From Variovorax brevis (GTDB lineage Bacteria > Pseudomonadota > Gammaproteobacteria > Burkholderiales > Burkholderiaceae_C): DNA of 64,000 nucleotides. The stretch lies in the NCBI RefSeq assembly GCF_030317105.1, contig NZ_JASZYG010000024.1:1-64000 (forward strand), in the 5' to 3' direction. Shown here in pieces: positions 57,001-63,919 of the stretch (the first letter of the stretch is position 1; each line of letters starts with the position of its first letter). The notes beneath the pieces were generated by a model that had not been told where the DNA came from, made no database searches, and worked only from the letters and a program-made list of their open reading frames with translations. The translations under genes and the position numbers were made by a program.

Positions 57001-57229
57001 GTGCGCCGGGATTGAGCGTCACCGTGAAGGCGGTAGCCGTGTTCGGGCCGCTGCCAATGAGGGTTGTCCAGGGGTTGGGAACCCCCGTGTCGCACGTCAC
57101 CGTGAGGCCGCTGGTCGCGCACGCGCCCCAGACGTTGCCGGTTGCAGACAGTGCCAGCACCAGGCCAGCCAGCCTGAGCGGCTCGTCAGCGATCAATGGC
57201 TTGCGGCTGTGCGAAGAGATTTTTCTCAT
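48011..57229 (-). CDS. Giant autotransporter adhesin (PATR repeat passenger, AT beta-barrel)
   Basis: About 3,070 residues from ATG 57229; the open frame extends to a GTG at 57334. N-terminus: basic region plus hydrophobic segment (LRLAGLVLALSATGNVWG) as signal peptide. The passenger is a long beta-helix built from autotransporter-associated repeats (TKTGAGTLVLSGANTYTGGT-type, with SAGTLQIGNGGTTGSV spacers). Three copies of a longer module begin LTLxYWDGxAGPxNDG. The C-terminal barrel occupies the last 280 or so residues (from RTWIGDRPDGRGAWIRTERS) and ends canonically in VGVRIGF. Type Va-secreted, it is probably an adhesin or biofilm factor. There are no obvious frame breaks despite heavy repetition. 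The start could also be 57250. Confidence 0.9.
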   Translation of the reverse strand: MRKISSHSRKPLIADEPLRLAGLVLALSATGNVWGACATSGLTVTCDTGVPNPWTTLIGSGPNTATAFTVTLNPGAQISVSNASAISLNDGAIITLGDNTSVTNNATIAGNRGLHGAGDNTIEFGSNGRLTIGNGASVSAIGTQNIGEPINVMGVGNVITNDGTISSRSGAAIWFEDKITGGTNAIDNFGIIRTQLGTNSNVIGNSSNGSVTFTNRTGARVEGSLSFASGNDQLTLEAGSVITGSFNGGGGTNTLNLSGAVGSSDSLPGDIRNFQTLTKTGGGIWTLTGSIGANGGGVPLQVLLSQGTLALTGSNSSFNGSITVNPAGTLAARAQSLPPLVTDNGLVRFVQDNPGTYTGRILGSGSVEKTLGGTVTLSGANNYTGGTAILSGTILISADANLGAATGPLTLNSGTLGVTANVTTGRATTLGPAGGTLGAAAGTTLTHSGFVTGSGDLSKTGAGTLALTGSNTYAGTTVIEAGVLQVGADINLGAPSSNILFSGGTLRTTTDTATGRVTTVDADGGTIETVAGTGLAYNGTITGPGTLTKIGTGTLNLTAANSQGGTAINAGVVQISSDANLGAPAGQLSFNGGTLQTLNGMTIAHATMLNAGGGTFQVGGESGQASALVFHNGLITGPGGLAKTGTGSLLLNGANSYTGPTAVTGGVLFVNGNQTAATGPMTVTGSSTRLSGAGIIGGDVTITGGAAIGPALLPFTPATLTINGNLTLSGDSALFYNLVEANVAGGPLNDLLVVGGNLTLDGTFNVLDQRQEFGDLGPGVYRIINYGGTLTDNGLTIGSLVQPPTTPVAPLPPFIVQTSIAHQVNLVNATGLTLNYWDGAAGPKNDGLIAGGNGVWQNQTGNDNWTTAIGTPNAAFSNGDFAIFAGAPGTVTVDTSLGAINVSGMQFATDGYQVQGGPIQLVGTEGVVRVGDGTSASTGMTATVNSVLSGSASLSKTDLGTLVLSGANTYTGGTQINGGVLQVASDGNLGDAAGALGLDSGTLRTTANMTLARATSLNDDGGTFETAPATTLNVASALGGAGALTKTGAGTLLLSADNTYAGGTTISAGTLQLGNGGTTGSVSGAIVNDATLAINRSNTLVLGDGISGLGSLVQAGTGTTILSAANTYFGGTTISTGTLQLGNGGTTGSVVGNVVDNATLAFNRSDQSIFAGVISGTGGLNQVGSGTTILTGSNGYAGNTVVSSGSLYIDGDQTAAAGPTNVANGARLGGNGIVGGAVVIADGATLAPGILPGTPATLTINGSLNLSENSILAYNLVEANVEGGLRNDLTVVRGNLTLDGVINVIDENQTLLPGVYRLINYSGALTNNGLRIGNFTPDGRALTGPITGFAVQTAVSRQVNLVSTSGLALTYWDGTAGPKNDGVINGGNGFWRRSDSPNDQSNFTGSDGAVNAPWSTGGFAIFTAAPGTVTVDAEGGPNIEVSGMQFASDGYVIQGDPIALVGGSPDIRVGDGTAQGAGITATINSVITGATAFNKIDSGTLVLGAANTLVGGINVLGGTLQISSNANLGEESGRLTLDNGTLRTTADMRLVSPTGTNRAVQVGPDGGTFETQGGTTLTVPGAIDGTGSLAKTGDGTLVLAANNIYSGGTTISAGTLQLGNGGTTGSVVGAIVDNARLVVNRSDTFTFPGAISGTGSLEQAGPGGLMLINENTYTGGTTISAGTLQIGDGGTTGSIVGNVAGNGTLVFNRSDVVTFSGAVSGTGRLEQQGSGTTIVTGSSTYTGGTTVSAGTLQIGDGGTTGSIVGNVADNGTLVFNRSDAVTFSGAVSGTGRLEQLGSGTTILTGNNTYTGGTTVSAGTLQIGDGGTTGAILGDVLNEGIVVINRADDLVYGGVVSGIGSAIKAGAGRFIVTANQTYTGGTTISGGALQIGNGGTSGSVLGDIVDNAALVINRSDQVVLNGTISGTGSFEQAGTGTTVFGGANTYTGGTLISAGTLQVGNGSVIGNLVGDVVDNGILSFNRADSLTYSGTVSGSGELVQAGLGTLILTASNSHTGGTAIEEGTLQISSDANLGAATGDLRLSGGTLVTTATISSSRPTVLAQRGGTFATAVGTTLTMTGIVDGAGGLTKSDAGGLVLTGANSYAGPTTVTAGTLLVNGDQTLATGLATVQAGARLGGIGKLGGSLVVADGGTLAPGQSPGTITVNGDLNLSPGSVLDYEFGRSNVVGGPLNDLTVVGGNLALDGTINVTISPGGLFDPGVYRVISYAGTLTNNGLQVGTIPSPTYSVQTSIPNQVNLVNTTGLTLNFWDGAAGARNDGLVAGGDGLWQHASGNDNWTTDTGTPNAGFSDAAFAIFMGAPGTVTADPSLGAINVSGMQFATGGYVVQGQSINLAGSAATIRVGDGTDAGLGMTATINSVLTGSAVLMKSDLGTLILSGANTYTGGTEVNGGVLQVASDASLGAAAGSLKLDGGTLRTTSSFDNSRATILGALGGTLETANDSTLTLNGPISGEGSFTKAGDGTLILSSDNSYAGGSQVKTGVLQVASDANLGAAAGALGLDGGTLRTTRSFTSSRVTTIGAAGGSFETINGTTLTLNGALSGTGGFTKAGDGTLVFTADNAGYAGPGRIAAGTLAVDGALGSLIDVQAGGRLEGNGRVGGITNSGVVAPGRSFGVLTAAGNYVGNGGRLEIEAQLGGDASPADRLVIGGGTSGGTLVMLLNRNGPGAQTVEGIKVIDVAGPSDGSFTLEGDYIFQGQPTVIAGAYGYQLQKNGIASPNDGDWYLRSTLLEQPDRTPPPLFQPGVPVYEAYPQTLLALNGLPTLQQRVGNRTWIGDRPDGRGAWIRTERSSDRPDGSVSTSMMERKTDRWEVQAGIETELVRDGQESVLIGGITAHYGKADTDVRSIYGDGTVKTEGHGAGLTLTWYGPQGVYVDAQAQMSTFQSDLRSVTLGNLAKGNDGIGKTFSAEAGQRIPVNANLSVTPQVQLQYSSVDFDRFTDPAGAVVSASSGDSLRSRLGISLDRQDRWAGNRRSHVYGLVNLNYEWLNGTRADVSGTPIISRDNRLWGEFGLGGSFSWVDSQVILYGEVSVNTPMQDFGDHYSVKAAVGVRIGF
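50010..55030 (-). repeat. Three long repeated modules (about 2 kb spacing) in the autotransporter
   Basis: Modules starting YWDGAAGPKNDGLIAGGNGV / YWDGTAGPKNDGVINGGNGF / FWDGAAGARNDGLVAGGDGL on the coding strand, followed each time by an FxxGDFAIF, APGTVTVD and GMQFATDGY-type string, lie near 54.7, 53.1 and 50.4 kb. This suggests duplication of a large block on top of the small repeats. Confidence 0.7.
51200..52440 (-). repeat. 204-bp tandem repeats in the autotransporter
   Basis: Consecutive 68-residue units, with 51807-52010, 52011-52214 and 52215-52418 nearly identical and further units on both sides. A second block lies at 53649-54053. Unit number can change by slippage or recombination without breaking the frame. 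Confidence 0.8.
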
Positions 57230-57506
57230 TGGCAGTTCGCTTTCAACCATTGCAGGGCGATTCGAAGATGTTCGGATGCCCGCCTCCTGCTTGCCCGTTT
57301 GCTGGTTGCCCTTCGGACAGGCAGCCAACCTCACGGGCGGCCACTATAGAACTTCGGGATTGATTCGAGAAGCGCTTCAGCCGGTCGCTGATCGCGGTGG
57401 CGGCGGCCTCTGGGAGCCCGAAAGCGGTTGGGTCCTTGGCCGCCGCGTTCGCCGCCGACATTCAGGACCTGGCCGCATTCCTGGGAATGCTCACCGGCCC
57501 CGTCGA

Positions 57507-58319
57507 TCAGGCCAGGTGATGTTGCTCGCGCGTCTGCGAGCTCAGGGGGCCGCGCATCTGCAATACAGAGGGCGGCAGCCCGAACATCCTTCGCGCCGTC
57601 CGCGACAGGTGTGCAGAGTCGGCGAAGCCGGCCGCGTGCGCCGCCGCCGAGAGATTTTCCCCGGCCATGAGCAGTGTCCACACGTGCAAGAGTCGCCGCC
57701 ACAGGACGTAAGTGCGCAGGGGCATGCCTGTTTCCTCGACAAACAGGTGCCGGAAGCGCCCTGGCGAGAGATTCGCCGCCTTGGCCACGTCGGGGAGCGA
57801 CACGCTCCCGTCGACCCGCTGGCGGATGTACTCGATGGCAGCGAGGACGCGCGCGTCGGACGGCTCCCTCGACGCCGCTCCGGACAGGTCCCGAACAAGC
57901 TGCATGCACACCGTTTGCACCGCTTCGTAGCTCTTCTCGACCCGCCATGCTCTTTCGAGACGCTTTGCAGTGCCCGCCACCGTGTCGGTGTCGATGAGCT
58001 CGAGCCCATGCTGCAGGCGAGTGGCGAGCGCCTTCCCCTCAGGCGTCTCCGGCTCGATGAAAAGAACCACGCTCATGTCGCAGTCGTTCACGTCGATGGT
58101 GTGTACTGCCTGGGACGGCACCAGTGCTGCGGCACACGCCTGCCATTCACCGTGCCGGCCGAGCTGCACACGCAGGCCCGCGGGCGCGCCCAGGACCAAC
58201 TGGATGGCGTAGTGCGAGTGCGGCTCAATGGGAGCACCGCCGCCTTCGCCGATGAACCCGCAGACGCCGGTCCAGGCTACGAAATCGCCCCGGTAGCGGG
58301 GTGCGGGCTGTGTGCGCAT
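57507..58319 (-). CDS. AraC-family transcriptional regulator
   Basis: 270 residues from ATG 58319. A cupin-like N-terminal sensor (EPHSHYAIQLVLGAPAGLRV, VPSQAVHTIDVNDCDMSVV) is followed by a C-terminal pair of helix-turn-helix motifs (SLPDVAKAANLSPGRFRHLF and LSAAAHAAGFADSAHLSRTA), ending RRMFGLPPSVLQ. It binds promoter DNA in response to an unknown small molecule. It is transcribed away from the Cys-rich and DUF2938 genes, so it may control those divergent neighbours (inference). Confidence 0.92.
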   Translation of the reverse strand: MRTQPAPRYRGDFVAWTGVCGFIGEGGGAPIEPHSHYAIQLVLGAPAGLRVQLGRHGEWQACAAALVPSQAVHTIDVNDCDMSVVLFIEPETPEGKALATRLQHGLELIDTDTVAGTAKRLERAWRVEKSYEAVQTVCMQLVRDLSGAASREPSDARVLAAIEYIRQRVDGSVSLPDVAKAANLSPGRFRHLFVEETGMPLRTYVLWRRLLHVWTLLMAGENLSAAAHAAGFADSAHLSRTARRMFGLPPSVLQMRGPLSSQTREQHHLA

Positions 58320-58496
58320 GGTGAACGGCTCTGCCGCCAGTCTACCGACCACCCGCCTGCCACGAAAGCCCTGGCCGTGTGGGCCGCCCAACGGGGAGTT
58401 GAATGAAAAGGCTGCCAATCCAGCCTCTTCATTCAAGTCCAGAACGGTCTTCGCGCGAAGAATCAAGGCCATACCAACCCCTTCTGGAGCCTTCAG

Positions 58497-58700
58497 ATGA
58501 CTTCCTTCTCCACCTGCACCCCAGCTGCCGCGTCTTCCTCCGGTGCCGCTCAACCGACCTGCTGCGCGTGCGCCACCTGCAAGTGCGGCAGCTGCGACTG
58601 TGTCACTTGCAACTGCGCAAGTTGCGACTGCGCTCGCGGCGACTGCACCAACTGTGATTGCGCCGCGGCCGATCCGGCCAGCTGCGGCTGCGTCGCCTGA
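58497..58700 (+). CDS. Cysteine-rich metallothionein-like protein
   Basis: 67 residues, 17 of them Cys (at 7, 22, 23, 25, 28, 30, 33, 35, 38, 40, 43, 45, 50, 53, 55, 63 and 65), mostly in a CxC-xx rhythm. Few hydrophobic residues and no aromatic residue beyond Phe4. This is the signature of a metal-thiolate cluster protein such as metallothioneins, though it matches neither the SmtA nor the fungal class that I know. The ATG at 58497 follows GAGCCTTCAG. It lies directly before DUF2938 on the same strand. Confidence 0.8.
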   Translation: MTSFSTCTPAAASSSGAAQPTCCACATCKCGSCDCVTCNCASCDCARGDCTNCDCAAADPASCGCVA

Positions 58701-58796
58701 GGGTACCTGGAAGGACCGGCACTTCCCGCGTGCGCGCGTCGGGTACACGCAGGCGTGGCCCGGCAACCGCGCCGCACCATGAAAAAGGAGACCTTC

Positions 58797-59282
58797 ATGT
58801 CAATCCCGGGCATCGGCCTCGTTGTCCTCATCGGCGTAATCGCCACAGCGGTCATGGATATGTGGCTGCTGATCCTCTCCCGACTCGGAGTACCCGCCAC
58901 CGATTGGCGGCTGGTTGGCAGGTGGGTCGGGCAGATGGCACAAGGGCGGTTTGCGCATCCGTCCCTCGCCAAGGCGGTACCGGTACGAGGCGAACACCCG
59001 CTGGGCTGGCTCACGCATTGTGGGGTCGGCATCGCCTGCGCCGCCGTGCTCGTTGCGTTCGCAGGGACCGATTGGGCAAGCCAGCCGACTGTCCTTCCAG
59101 CGCTGGTCTTTGGATTGGTCACGGTGGTCGTGCCGCTGTTTGTGATGCAACCTGCCATGGGGCCTGGCTTTGCCGGCTCCAACTCCACGGCTCCTGTCAG
59201 GAGTTGTGTGCGTACTCTTGCGAACCACGCGGTGTTTGGAGCCGGCCTGTACGCCGCCGCTGCAGGCATCGCCTACCTTTGA
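58797..59282 (+). CDS. DUF2938 membrane protein
   Basis: 161 residues from ATG 58797 with AAGGAG upstream. Four hydrophobic segments: about residues 5-27 (GIGLVVLIGVIATAVMDMWL), 70-92, 95-115 (LVFGLVTVVVPLFVMQPAMG) and 140-160. The opening TAVMDMWLLILSRLGVPATD and the QPAMGPGFAGSNS segment are typical of DUF2938, an inner-membrane family of unknown function. It lies about 95 bp after the metallothionein-like gene, possibly co-transcribed. Confidence 0.88.
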   Translation: MSIPGIGLVVLIGVIATAVMDMWLLILSRLGVPATDWRLVGRWVGQMAQGRFAHPSLAKAVPVRGEHPLGWLTHCGVGIACAAVLVAFAGTDWASQPTVLPALVFGLVTVVVPLFVMQPAMGPGFAGSNSTAPVRSCVRTLANHAVFGAGLYAAAAGIAYL

Positions 59283-59415
59283 CGCCCGACGGCGATGCCG
59301 GGAACCCGGTCCAGCACTTGCATGGCAGTGACCAGGTACACGCTGTCCTTCCTTTCTGCATTGAAGCGGGCCTTGTCGCCTTCCTTCAGGTCGTCCAGCA
59401 GCTTGGGGCCGCGGC
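59273..59415 (-). pseudogene. CusF-like copper-binding protein, 3' fragment
   Basis: KLLDDLKEGDKARFNAERKD followed by SVYLVTAMQVLD matches the C-terminal strand pair of CusF/CopB-type periplasmic copper-binding domains (LKxGDxVxFxxxxxxGxYxVTxI). The N-terminal metal-ligand half is missing; IS110 sequence on the other strand begins about 30 bp away. Confidence 0.5.
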
Positions 59416-59444
59416 TGTGAGCGCCGTTGTCGTGGCGGCCACAT

Positions 59445-59920
59445 CCAGGTTCACGAGCGGGCGGCGATTTGCGAGGCGGCGTCGCGGCCGAGCATGCGCT
59501 TCGTGCCGAGCAACAAGACGTGATGAGTCTGCATCGTGTGCGAGCAAGCCTGAAGGAAGAGCGCACCGCTTGCATCAACCAGATCCGCGGTGTGCTGACG
59601 GAGTTCGGCTGGCGTTTGGCAGAGCTCCAAGGTGTTGCGAGCGGTGCTGACCGACGTCATCGAGGACGCGCGCAACGAACTCAGTGCGACCGCACGTCTG
59701 GTCATGCAGCGTGCGTTTGAGCATTGGCGGGAGCTTGATGGGCAAATGCGCTGGTGTGACAGGCAGATCAGGCAGCATGTGCGCTCCGGTTCAGCGGCCA
59801 AGCGCGCGGCCAGAATCATCGGCATTGGCGAACTCTGCGCCTCAGCAATGACTGCAGGCGTCGGTGACTTCAAGCAGTTCAAGAGGGGTCATCGGATCGG
59901 CGCCTGGCTTGGCATCTGAC
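59445..59920 (+). pseudogene. IS110-family transposase, internal fragment
   Basis: Reads RAAICEAASRPSMRFVPSNK, then in the next frame EQQDVMSLHRVRASLKEERT, ACINQIRGVLTEFG, then RAVLTDVIEDARNELSATAR and RAARIIGIGELCASAMTAGV, GDFKQFKRGHRIGAWLGI. This covers the region from the end of the DEDD domain to the start of the C-terminal IS116/IS110 domain. Frameshifts and missing ends make it a remnant. It overlaps, in family coordinates, only slightly with the N-terminal piece at 44390-44738. Confidence 0.75.
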
Positions 59921-60157
59921 GACATCAGGCACCTCACAAAAGGCATTGGAGTAGCACCCGGACTGGTTCCATCCGGCTCCGCTGTATCTGAGTTGCCAGC
60001 GCAGCTCGACTTTTGCTATCGCAAGGATTTTCGGCGCGGGCGCTTGCTGGCCGACAGGGATGGGGCCATTGCGTCCGCCTGCGCCGGCCGTGGCACCAGG
60101 CGTTCAAGCGGGCAGGTTGCGCTTTCGGCGCCTGGCGGCTGACCTTGGTGCCTTCGA

Positions 60158-60403
60158 TCAAGCCTTGAGCCTGTGCTCGATCAGCGCCTCAAGGCTGTAC
60201 GTCATGGCCCGCAGGCCCTCGATCATGTCCTCTGAGACAGACGAGTAATTGAGCAAATCCGCCATCATCTGCTCGGTTGCCACGTTGAACGCGTGCTTGA
60301 GTTGGTCGGGCGCAGGATGGACTGCCACCATCGCAATGGTGAATGCCTTGAAGGCCATCATTTCGCCGATCAGCGTCTCAAGTCGGTACTTGTCGTTCTT
60401 CAT
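60158..60403 (-). CDS. Hypothetical small protein
   Basis: 81 residues from ATG 60403. Helical throughout (RLETLIGEMMAFKAFTIAMV, FNVATEQMMADLLNYSSV, MIEGLRAMTYSLEALIEHRL). No motif. It lies beside IS6 debris on the same strand. Good coding character; function unknown. Confidence 0.5.
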   Translation of the reverse strand: MKNDKYRLETLIGEMMAFKAFTIAMVAVHPAPDQLKHAFNVATEQMMADLLNYSSVSEDMIEGLRAMTYSLEALIEHRLKA

Positions 60404-60469
60404 GGTGGCTTTGTCATGTTGGTGAATGCGAAGCGCGAAAACGGTCTGGGGATCGCTGCTCAGAATGCG

Positions 60470-60896
60470 ACGGACGGATTTTCGGCGACGCCGGTGAAAT
60501 GGCGCCATGCTTCGATGCGGGCGGCCAGTTGCTTGCGGCAGAGCGATGCGCGCACCAGATGGCGCTTGAGTGCAAAGGGCTGACGGATGGGGCCAAAGCC
60601 AGGCAGAAAAGCTTGAAGCCCAGGCAGGCGCAAGCCTCATGCGCCGCTCGCGCTCAGGAGTGGGCGGATGGCTGTTTTCATCTCGGTTGTTCACGCGGTC
60701 ACAGTCCTTCACGAACACGTGCCGCACGCTCACCCGCGCCGCGATCCCGGCTGCCGTGGCCGCCGGGTAGCTGCGCAGTAGATCGGTGACGATCTTGCGC
60801 GGTGCCTCCGGGCAGGCAGTGAGCACGCGCCTGAAGAAGCGTTTCTCGGCAGCCTTGTCGCGGCGCGTTTGCAGCAGGATATCGAGTTGTCACTGA
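60470..60896 (-). pseudogene. IS6-family transposase, 3' fragment
   Basis: Starts LDILLQTRRDKAAEKRFFRR and continues VLTACPEAPRKIVTDLLRSY, then with frame breaks VFVKDCDRVNNRDENSHPPT, ERERRMR and GPIRQPFALKRHLVRASLCR. These are typical of the C-terminal half of IS6 (IS26/IS240-like) transposases; only the last part of the catalytic triad region (NNRxENSHxPxRxRER) remains. No 14-bp terminal repeat is recognised. Confidence 0.75.
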
Positions 60897-60903
60897 GGAA
60901 TCG

Positions 60904-61234
60904 CTGGTACAGGCGATCGCGGACATTCGGCGTTTGCCCGGCGATAGCGACCACAAGGTGGTTCGAACAGTGCAACGGCGCGGTGACGTCCTCGCGGATA
61001 GCAGGCGACCATCGCAACTTGGGTTCTTCTACAGACGCTTCGACAAGACGAACCGGGTTGTCATGGCCTGTGCAGGCTCAAGGCATTCGGGAAGCAGCGT
61101 GACGTGGCTAGGGTCTTCGCCTTCGACGAATCTCTTCATCGATTGCTCCGCTCAGGCGCGTTAATCCAGGCGATCACACGGCGACGTTCAATGCGTATTC
61201 ATGCAGCCTCAGTCTGAAGTTGCCTTCCCTCCGC
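60904..61234. other. No supported gene
   Basis: About 330 bp of probable transposon debris between the IS6 remnant and the DUF1330 gene. Confidence 0.35.
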
Positions 61235-61525
61235 TCAGATCCCCTCGATGATGCGGATCTCGCGGTCTGCACCGTCGCCCAGCGCGGCCAGGGCTTCCTG
61301 GTAGGCCGGGCTGTCGTGCGCGGCCATGGCCTGCTCCACGCTGTCGAACTCGATCAGCACGGTGCGCTGCATCAGGCCGAGTTCGTAGACCTTGGACGGT
61401 TCGCCGCGCGCCAGGAAGCGGGCGCCGTTGGCAGTGAGCGCGGGGCCCGCCAGCTTCGCGTACGCGGCGAGCTTGTCGGCATCGTTGACTGCGCGGTACG
61501 CGCTGACCCAGTAGGCTTTTGGCAT
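61235..61525 (-). CDS. DUF1330 family protein
   Basis: 96 residues from ATG 61525. A ferredoxin-like dimeric alpha/beta-barrel fold is indicated by KAYWVSAYRAVNDADKLAAY, KVYELGLMQRTVLIEFDSVE and a YQEALAALGDGADREIRIIE ending, all typical of DUF1330. Small cytoplasmic family often beside catabolic genes; enzymatic role not established. Next to the TauD/TRAP genes but separated by about 180 bp. Confidence 0.9.
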   Translation of the reverse strand: MPKAYWVSAYRAVNDADKLAAYAKLAGPALTANGARFLARGEPSKVYELGLMQRTVLIEFDSVEQAMAAHDSPAYQEALAALGDGADREIRIIEGI

Positions 61526-61703
61526 GAGAACTTTGCTCCGGCTTGGATGGAAACGTGACTGTGCCGCGTGTATTGCTTCGCAGCAAGTCCCGTCGGCAGT
61601 TGCGTTGCGCGCCACGTCGGTTGTGAGGTGCGCGCGGGTGACATCAGCGCCTTTGCAGGGCGCTGATGAAGCTGTGGAGTTTGGCGTCGCGTTCGTCGGG
61701 CAA

Positions 61704-62603
61704 CTATTGGCGAGTTCCGTCCGGCGCTGCAAACGACCGGGCAAGCACCTCCGGCGCAACCGCATCCGGCGCAGGCTCGAGCACCGTCACTCGCCACAGC
61801 GTGCGCGCGTCGTCAGGGTCGATGAGCGTCGCCGAGTGCAGCAGCGCCGCGTTGTCCCACACGACGATGTCGCCCGGACCGTAGCGAAAGCTCAGTTGGT
61901 AGCACGGTTGGGTGGCGTGGGTAGCCAGTTCGTCGAGCAAATCGCGCGCCTCGTCGTCCGGCATGCCGACGATGCCGAACGAGCTGCCGGAGACGGCATA
62001 GAGCGTCTTCCTGCCCGTCACCGGATGGGGCCGCGCAATCCTGTGCGTGATGACCGGCATCTTTGCCTTCTGCTCGTCGCTGAGTACTGACGCCGCGGTG
62101 CGGCTGCGCTCGTCGAGGTCGTGGCGGTTGCCATAGTGGTGAATCGCCCGCAAAGGCTCGACGCGCCGCTTCATCGCCTCCGGCAGATCGTCGTAGGCGG
62201 CTTGCTGGTCGGCGAACAGCGTGTTCCCGCCCACCTTCGGCACCACGCGCGAATACAGCGTGGTCGCCCGCGCGGGCACCTGCAGATAGGAGTAATCGGT
62301 GTGGAAATAGGATCCTGCATCCTGCAGCCCGGTGGGCTGGCCGTCGACCTTGACGTTCGACAGGATCAGGATGTTGGCATCGTCGGGGTGATGGAACTGA
62401 TCGATGACGTGCGGTTGTGGCGGGCCGAGGCGACGCGCGAATGCGACGAACTGCGAGGGGCTGAGCGACTGCGAACGAACGGCCAGGACGTGGTGCTCAT
62501 AGAACGCGCGCTCGAGTTCGCCAAACTGGTCATCGCCGAGTTCGGCAAGGGCGATGTCCCCGGCTTCGACACCGAAACCAGGCAGGCGCGAAAAGTGGAT
62601 CAT
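61704..62603 (-). CDS. TauD/TfdA-type Fe(II)/2-oxoglutarate dioxygenase
   Basis: 299 residues from ATG 62603. The Fe(II) triad is present: His101 and Asp103 (FHTDYSY) with His256 (LLHSATL), and the 2-oxoglutarate-binding Arg271 (LWRVTVLE). The family couples oxidation of 2-oxoglutarate to hydroxylation of substrates such as taurine, alkyl sulphates or 2,4-D. The start overlaps the upstream DctM stop by 4 bp (ATGA), so the substrate is probably imported by that TRAP system (inference). Confidence 0.93.
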   Translation of the reverse strand: MIHFSRLPGFGVEAGDIALAELGDDQFGELERAFYEHHVLAVRSQSLSPSQFVAFARRLGPPQPHVIDQFHHPDDANILILSNVKVDGQPTGLQDAGSYFHTDYSYLQVPARATTLYSRVVPKVGGNTLFADQQAAYDDLPEAMKRRVEPLRAIHHYGNRHDLDERSRTAASVLSDEQKAKMPVITHRIARPHPVTGRKTLYAVSGSSFGIVGMPDDEARDLLDELATHATQPCYQLSFRYGPGDIVVWDNAALLHSATLIDPDDARTLWRVTVLEPAPDAVAPEVLARSFAAPDGTRQ

Positions 62604-63919
62604 TTGAGGAACTCGGGAGAAACGATCTTCGGCAGGATGAGCGCGATGTCTGGCCAGATGATCAACATCGCCAGCACCAGCAGCATCGGCACCAGCATGA
62701 TGATCGTATCTTTCAGCGCGTAGCGCAGCCGGACCTTGGCGATCGCGCAGGAAATCATCAGGCACATGCCATAGGGCGGCGTGACCAACCCGAAGGCGAG
62801 GGCGACGATGCCGATGATCGCGAATGAGACGGGGTGCATGTGCACCGCTTGGGTGAGCGGTTGCAGCGTGGTGCCGACGATGATGATGGCGGGAATCGCG
62901 TCGAGGAAGCACCCGACCACGAGGAACACGAAGGCGACGAAGAAGCCGACGCCAGCCAGGCCGAGCCCCCACGACTGCACGTTGGCCAGCAGCGCCCGCG
63001 GGATCTGGTAGTACGCCAGCAGCCAGCCGAACACCGACGCGGTGCCCACGCAGAACAGCGCGACGCCGGCGAGCTTGCCGGTGTCCAGCAGAGCATCCCA
63101 GAGCTGCCGCGAACTGATCTCCCGATAGAACAGCAGCGACAACGCAGCGGCGTAGACAACAGCGACCGCGGCCGACTCAGTGGGCGTGAACCAGCCGAGC
63201 AGGATGCCGCCGACGATGATGAAGGGCGTCATCAGGGCGGGCACTGAAATCGCAGCAGCGGCGAAGAACTCGTGCAGCGTCGCCCGCCGGTACGTCGGGT
63301 ACTTGCGGATCTTCGCGTACGCGTGAACCGTGAGCATCTGCGCCAAGCCGATCAGCAGCCCCGGAATGACGCCGGCCAAATACAGCGCGCCGATCGACAC
63401 CGACAGCACACCGCCCCAGACCACCATCAGGATCGACGGCGGGATGATCACCGCCAGCACCGCAGACACTGCAGTGATGGCGATCGAGAAGCTGAGGTCG
63501 TAGCCTTCCTTGACCTGGGCCTCGATGAAGATCTTGCCCTGGCTGGCGGCGTCGGCCGTCGAGGAGCCTGAGATGCCTGCAAAAAAGACCGAGAGCAGCA
63601 CGTTGATCTGTGCCAGCGAACCGGGCAGGTTGCCAACCATCGTGCGCGATAGCGTCACCAGGCGGTCCGTGATGCCGCCGACGTTCATCAGGTTGGCCGT
63701 GAGCAGGAAGAAGGGCACCGCGAGCAGGATGAACGAGTTGTAGGCCTTGAACATCTCGTTGAAGAGGACCATGGGCGACAGCCGGTCTTCGAACAGCAGC
63801 ACCGGCAGGCAGGACAGTGCGAGGGATACGGCCACTGGAACGCGCAACACGAGCAGCAGGAAGAAGCTTCCGAACAGCACGATGGCTGCCATTCCCGGGG
63901 TGAGGCTGGCAGACATCAT
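62600..63919 (-). CDS. dctM: TRAP transporter large permease (DctM type)
   Basis: 439 residues, about 12-13 transmembrane helices. The segments FSIAITAVSAVLAVIIPPSI, GWFTPTESAAVAVVYAAALS and the loop FFAGISGSSTADAASQGKIF are diagnostic of DctM. It drives Na+-dependent uptake of a carboxylate or sulphonate, with DctQ and a periplasmic DctP. ATG 63919 overlaps the stop of the partial DctQ gene; the dioxygenase follows with a 4-bp overlap. One operon. Confidence 0.95.
   Translation of the reverse strand: MMSASLTPGMAAIVLFGSFFLLLVLRVPVAVSLALSCLPVLLFEDRLSPMVLFNEMFKAYNSFILLAVPFFLLTANLMNVGGITDRLVTLSRTMVGNLPGSLAQINVLLSVFFAGISGSSTADAASQGKIFIEAQVKEGYDLSFSIAITAVSAVLAVIIPPSILMVVWGGVLSVSIGALYLAGVIPGLLIGLAQMLTVHAYAKIRKYPTYRRATLHEFFAAAAISVPALMTPFIIVGGILLGWFTPTESAAVAVVYAAALSLLFYREISSRQLWDALLDTGKLAGVALFCVGTASVFGWLLAYYQIPRALLANVQSWGLGLAGVGFFVAFVFLVVGCFLDAIPAIIIVGTTLQPLTQAVHMHPVSFAIIGIVALAFGLVTPPYGMCLMISCAIAKVRLRYALKDTIIMLVPMLLVLAMLIIWPDIALILPKIVSPEFLK

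Noticed and set aside
44390-59920. The two IS110 fragments as halves of one element split by a rearrangement
   Set aside because: They overlap by about 15 residues in family coordinates (SRPSMRFV) with different sequence, so they come from two copies.
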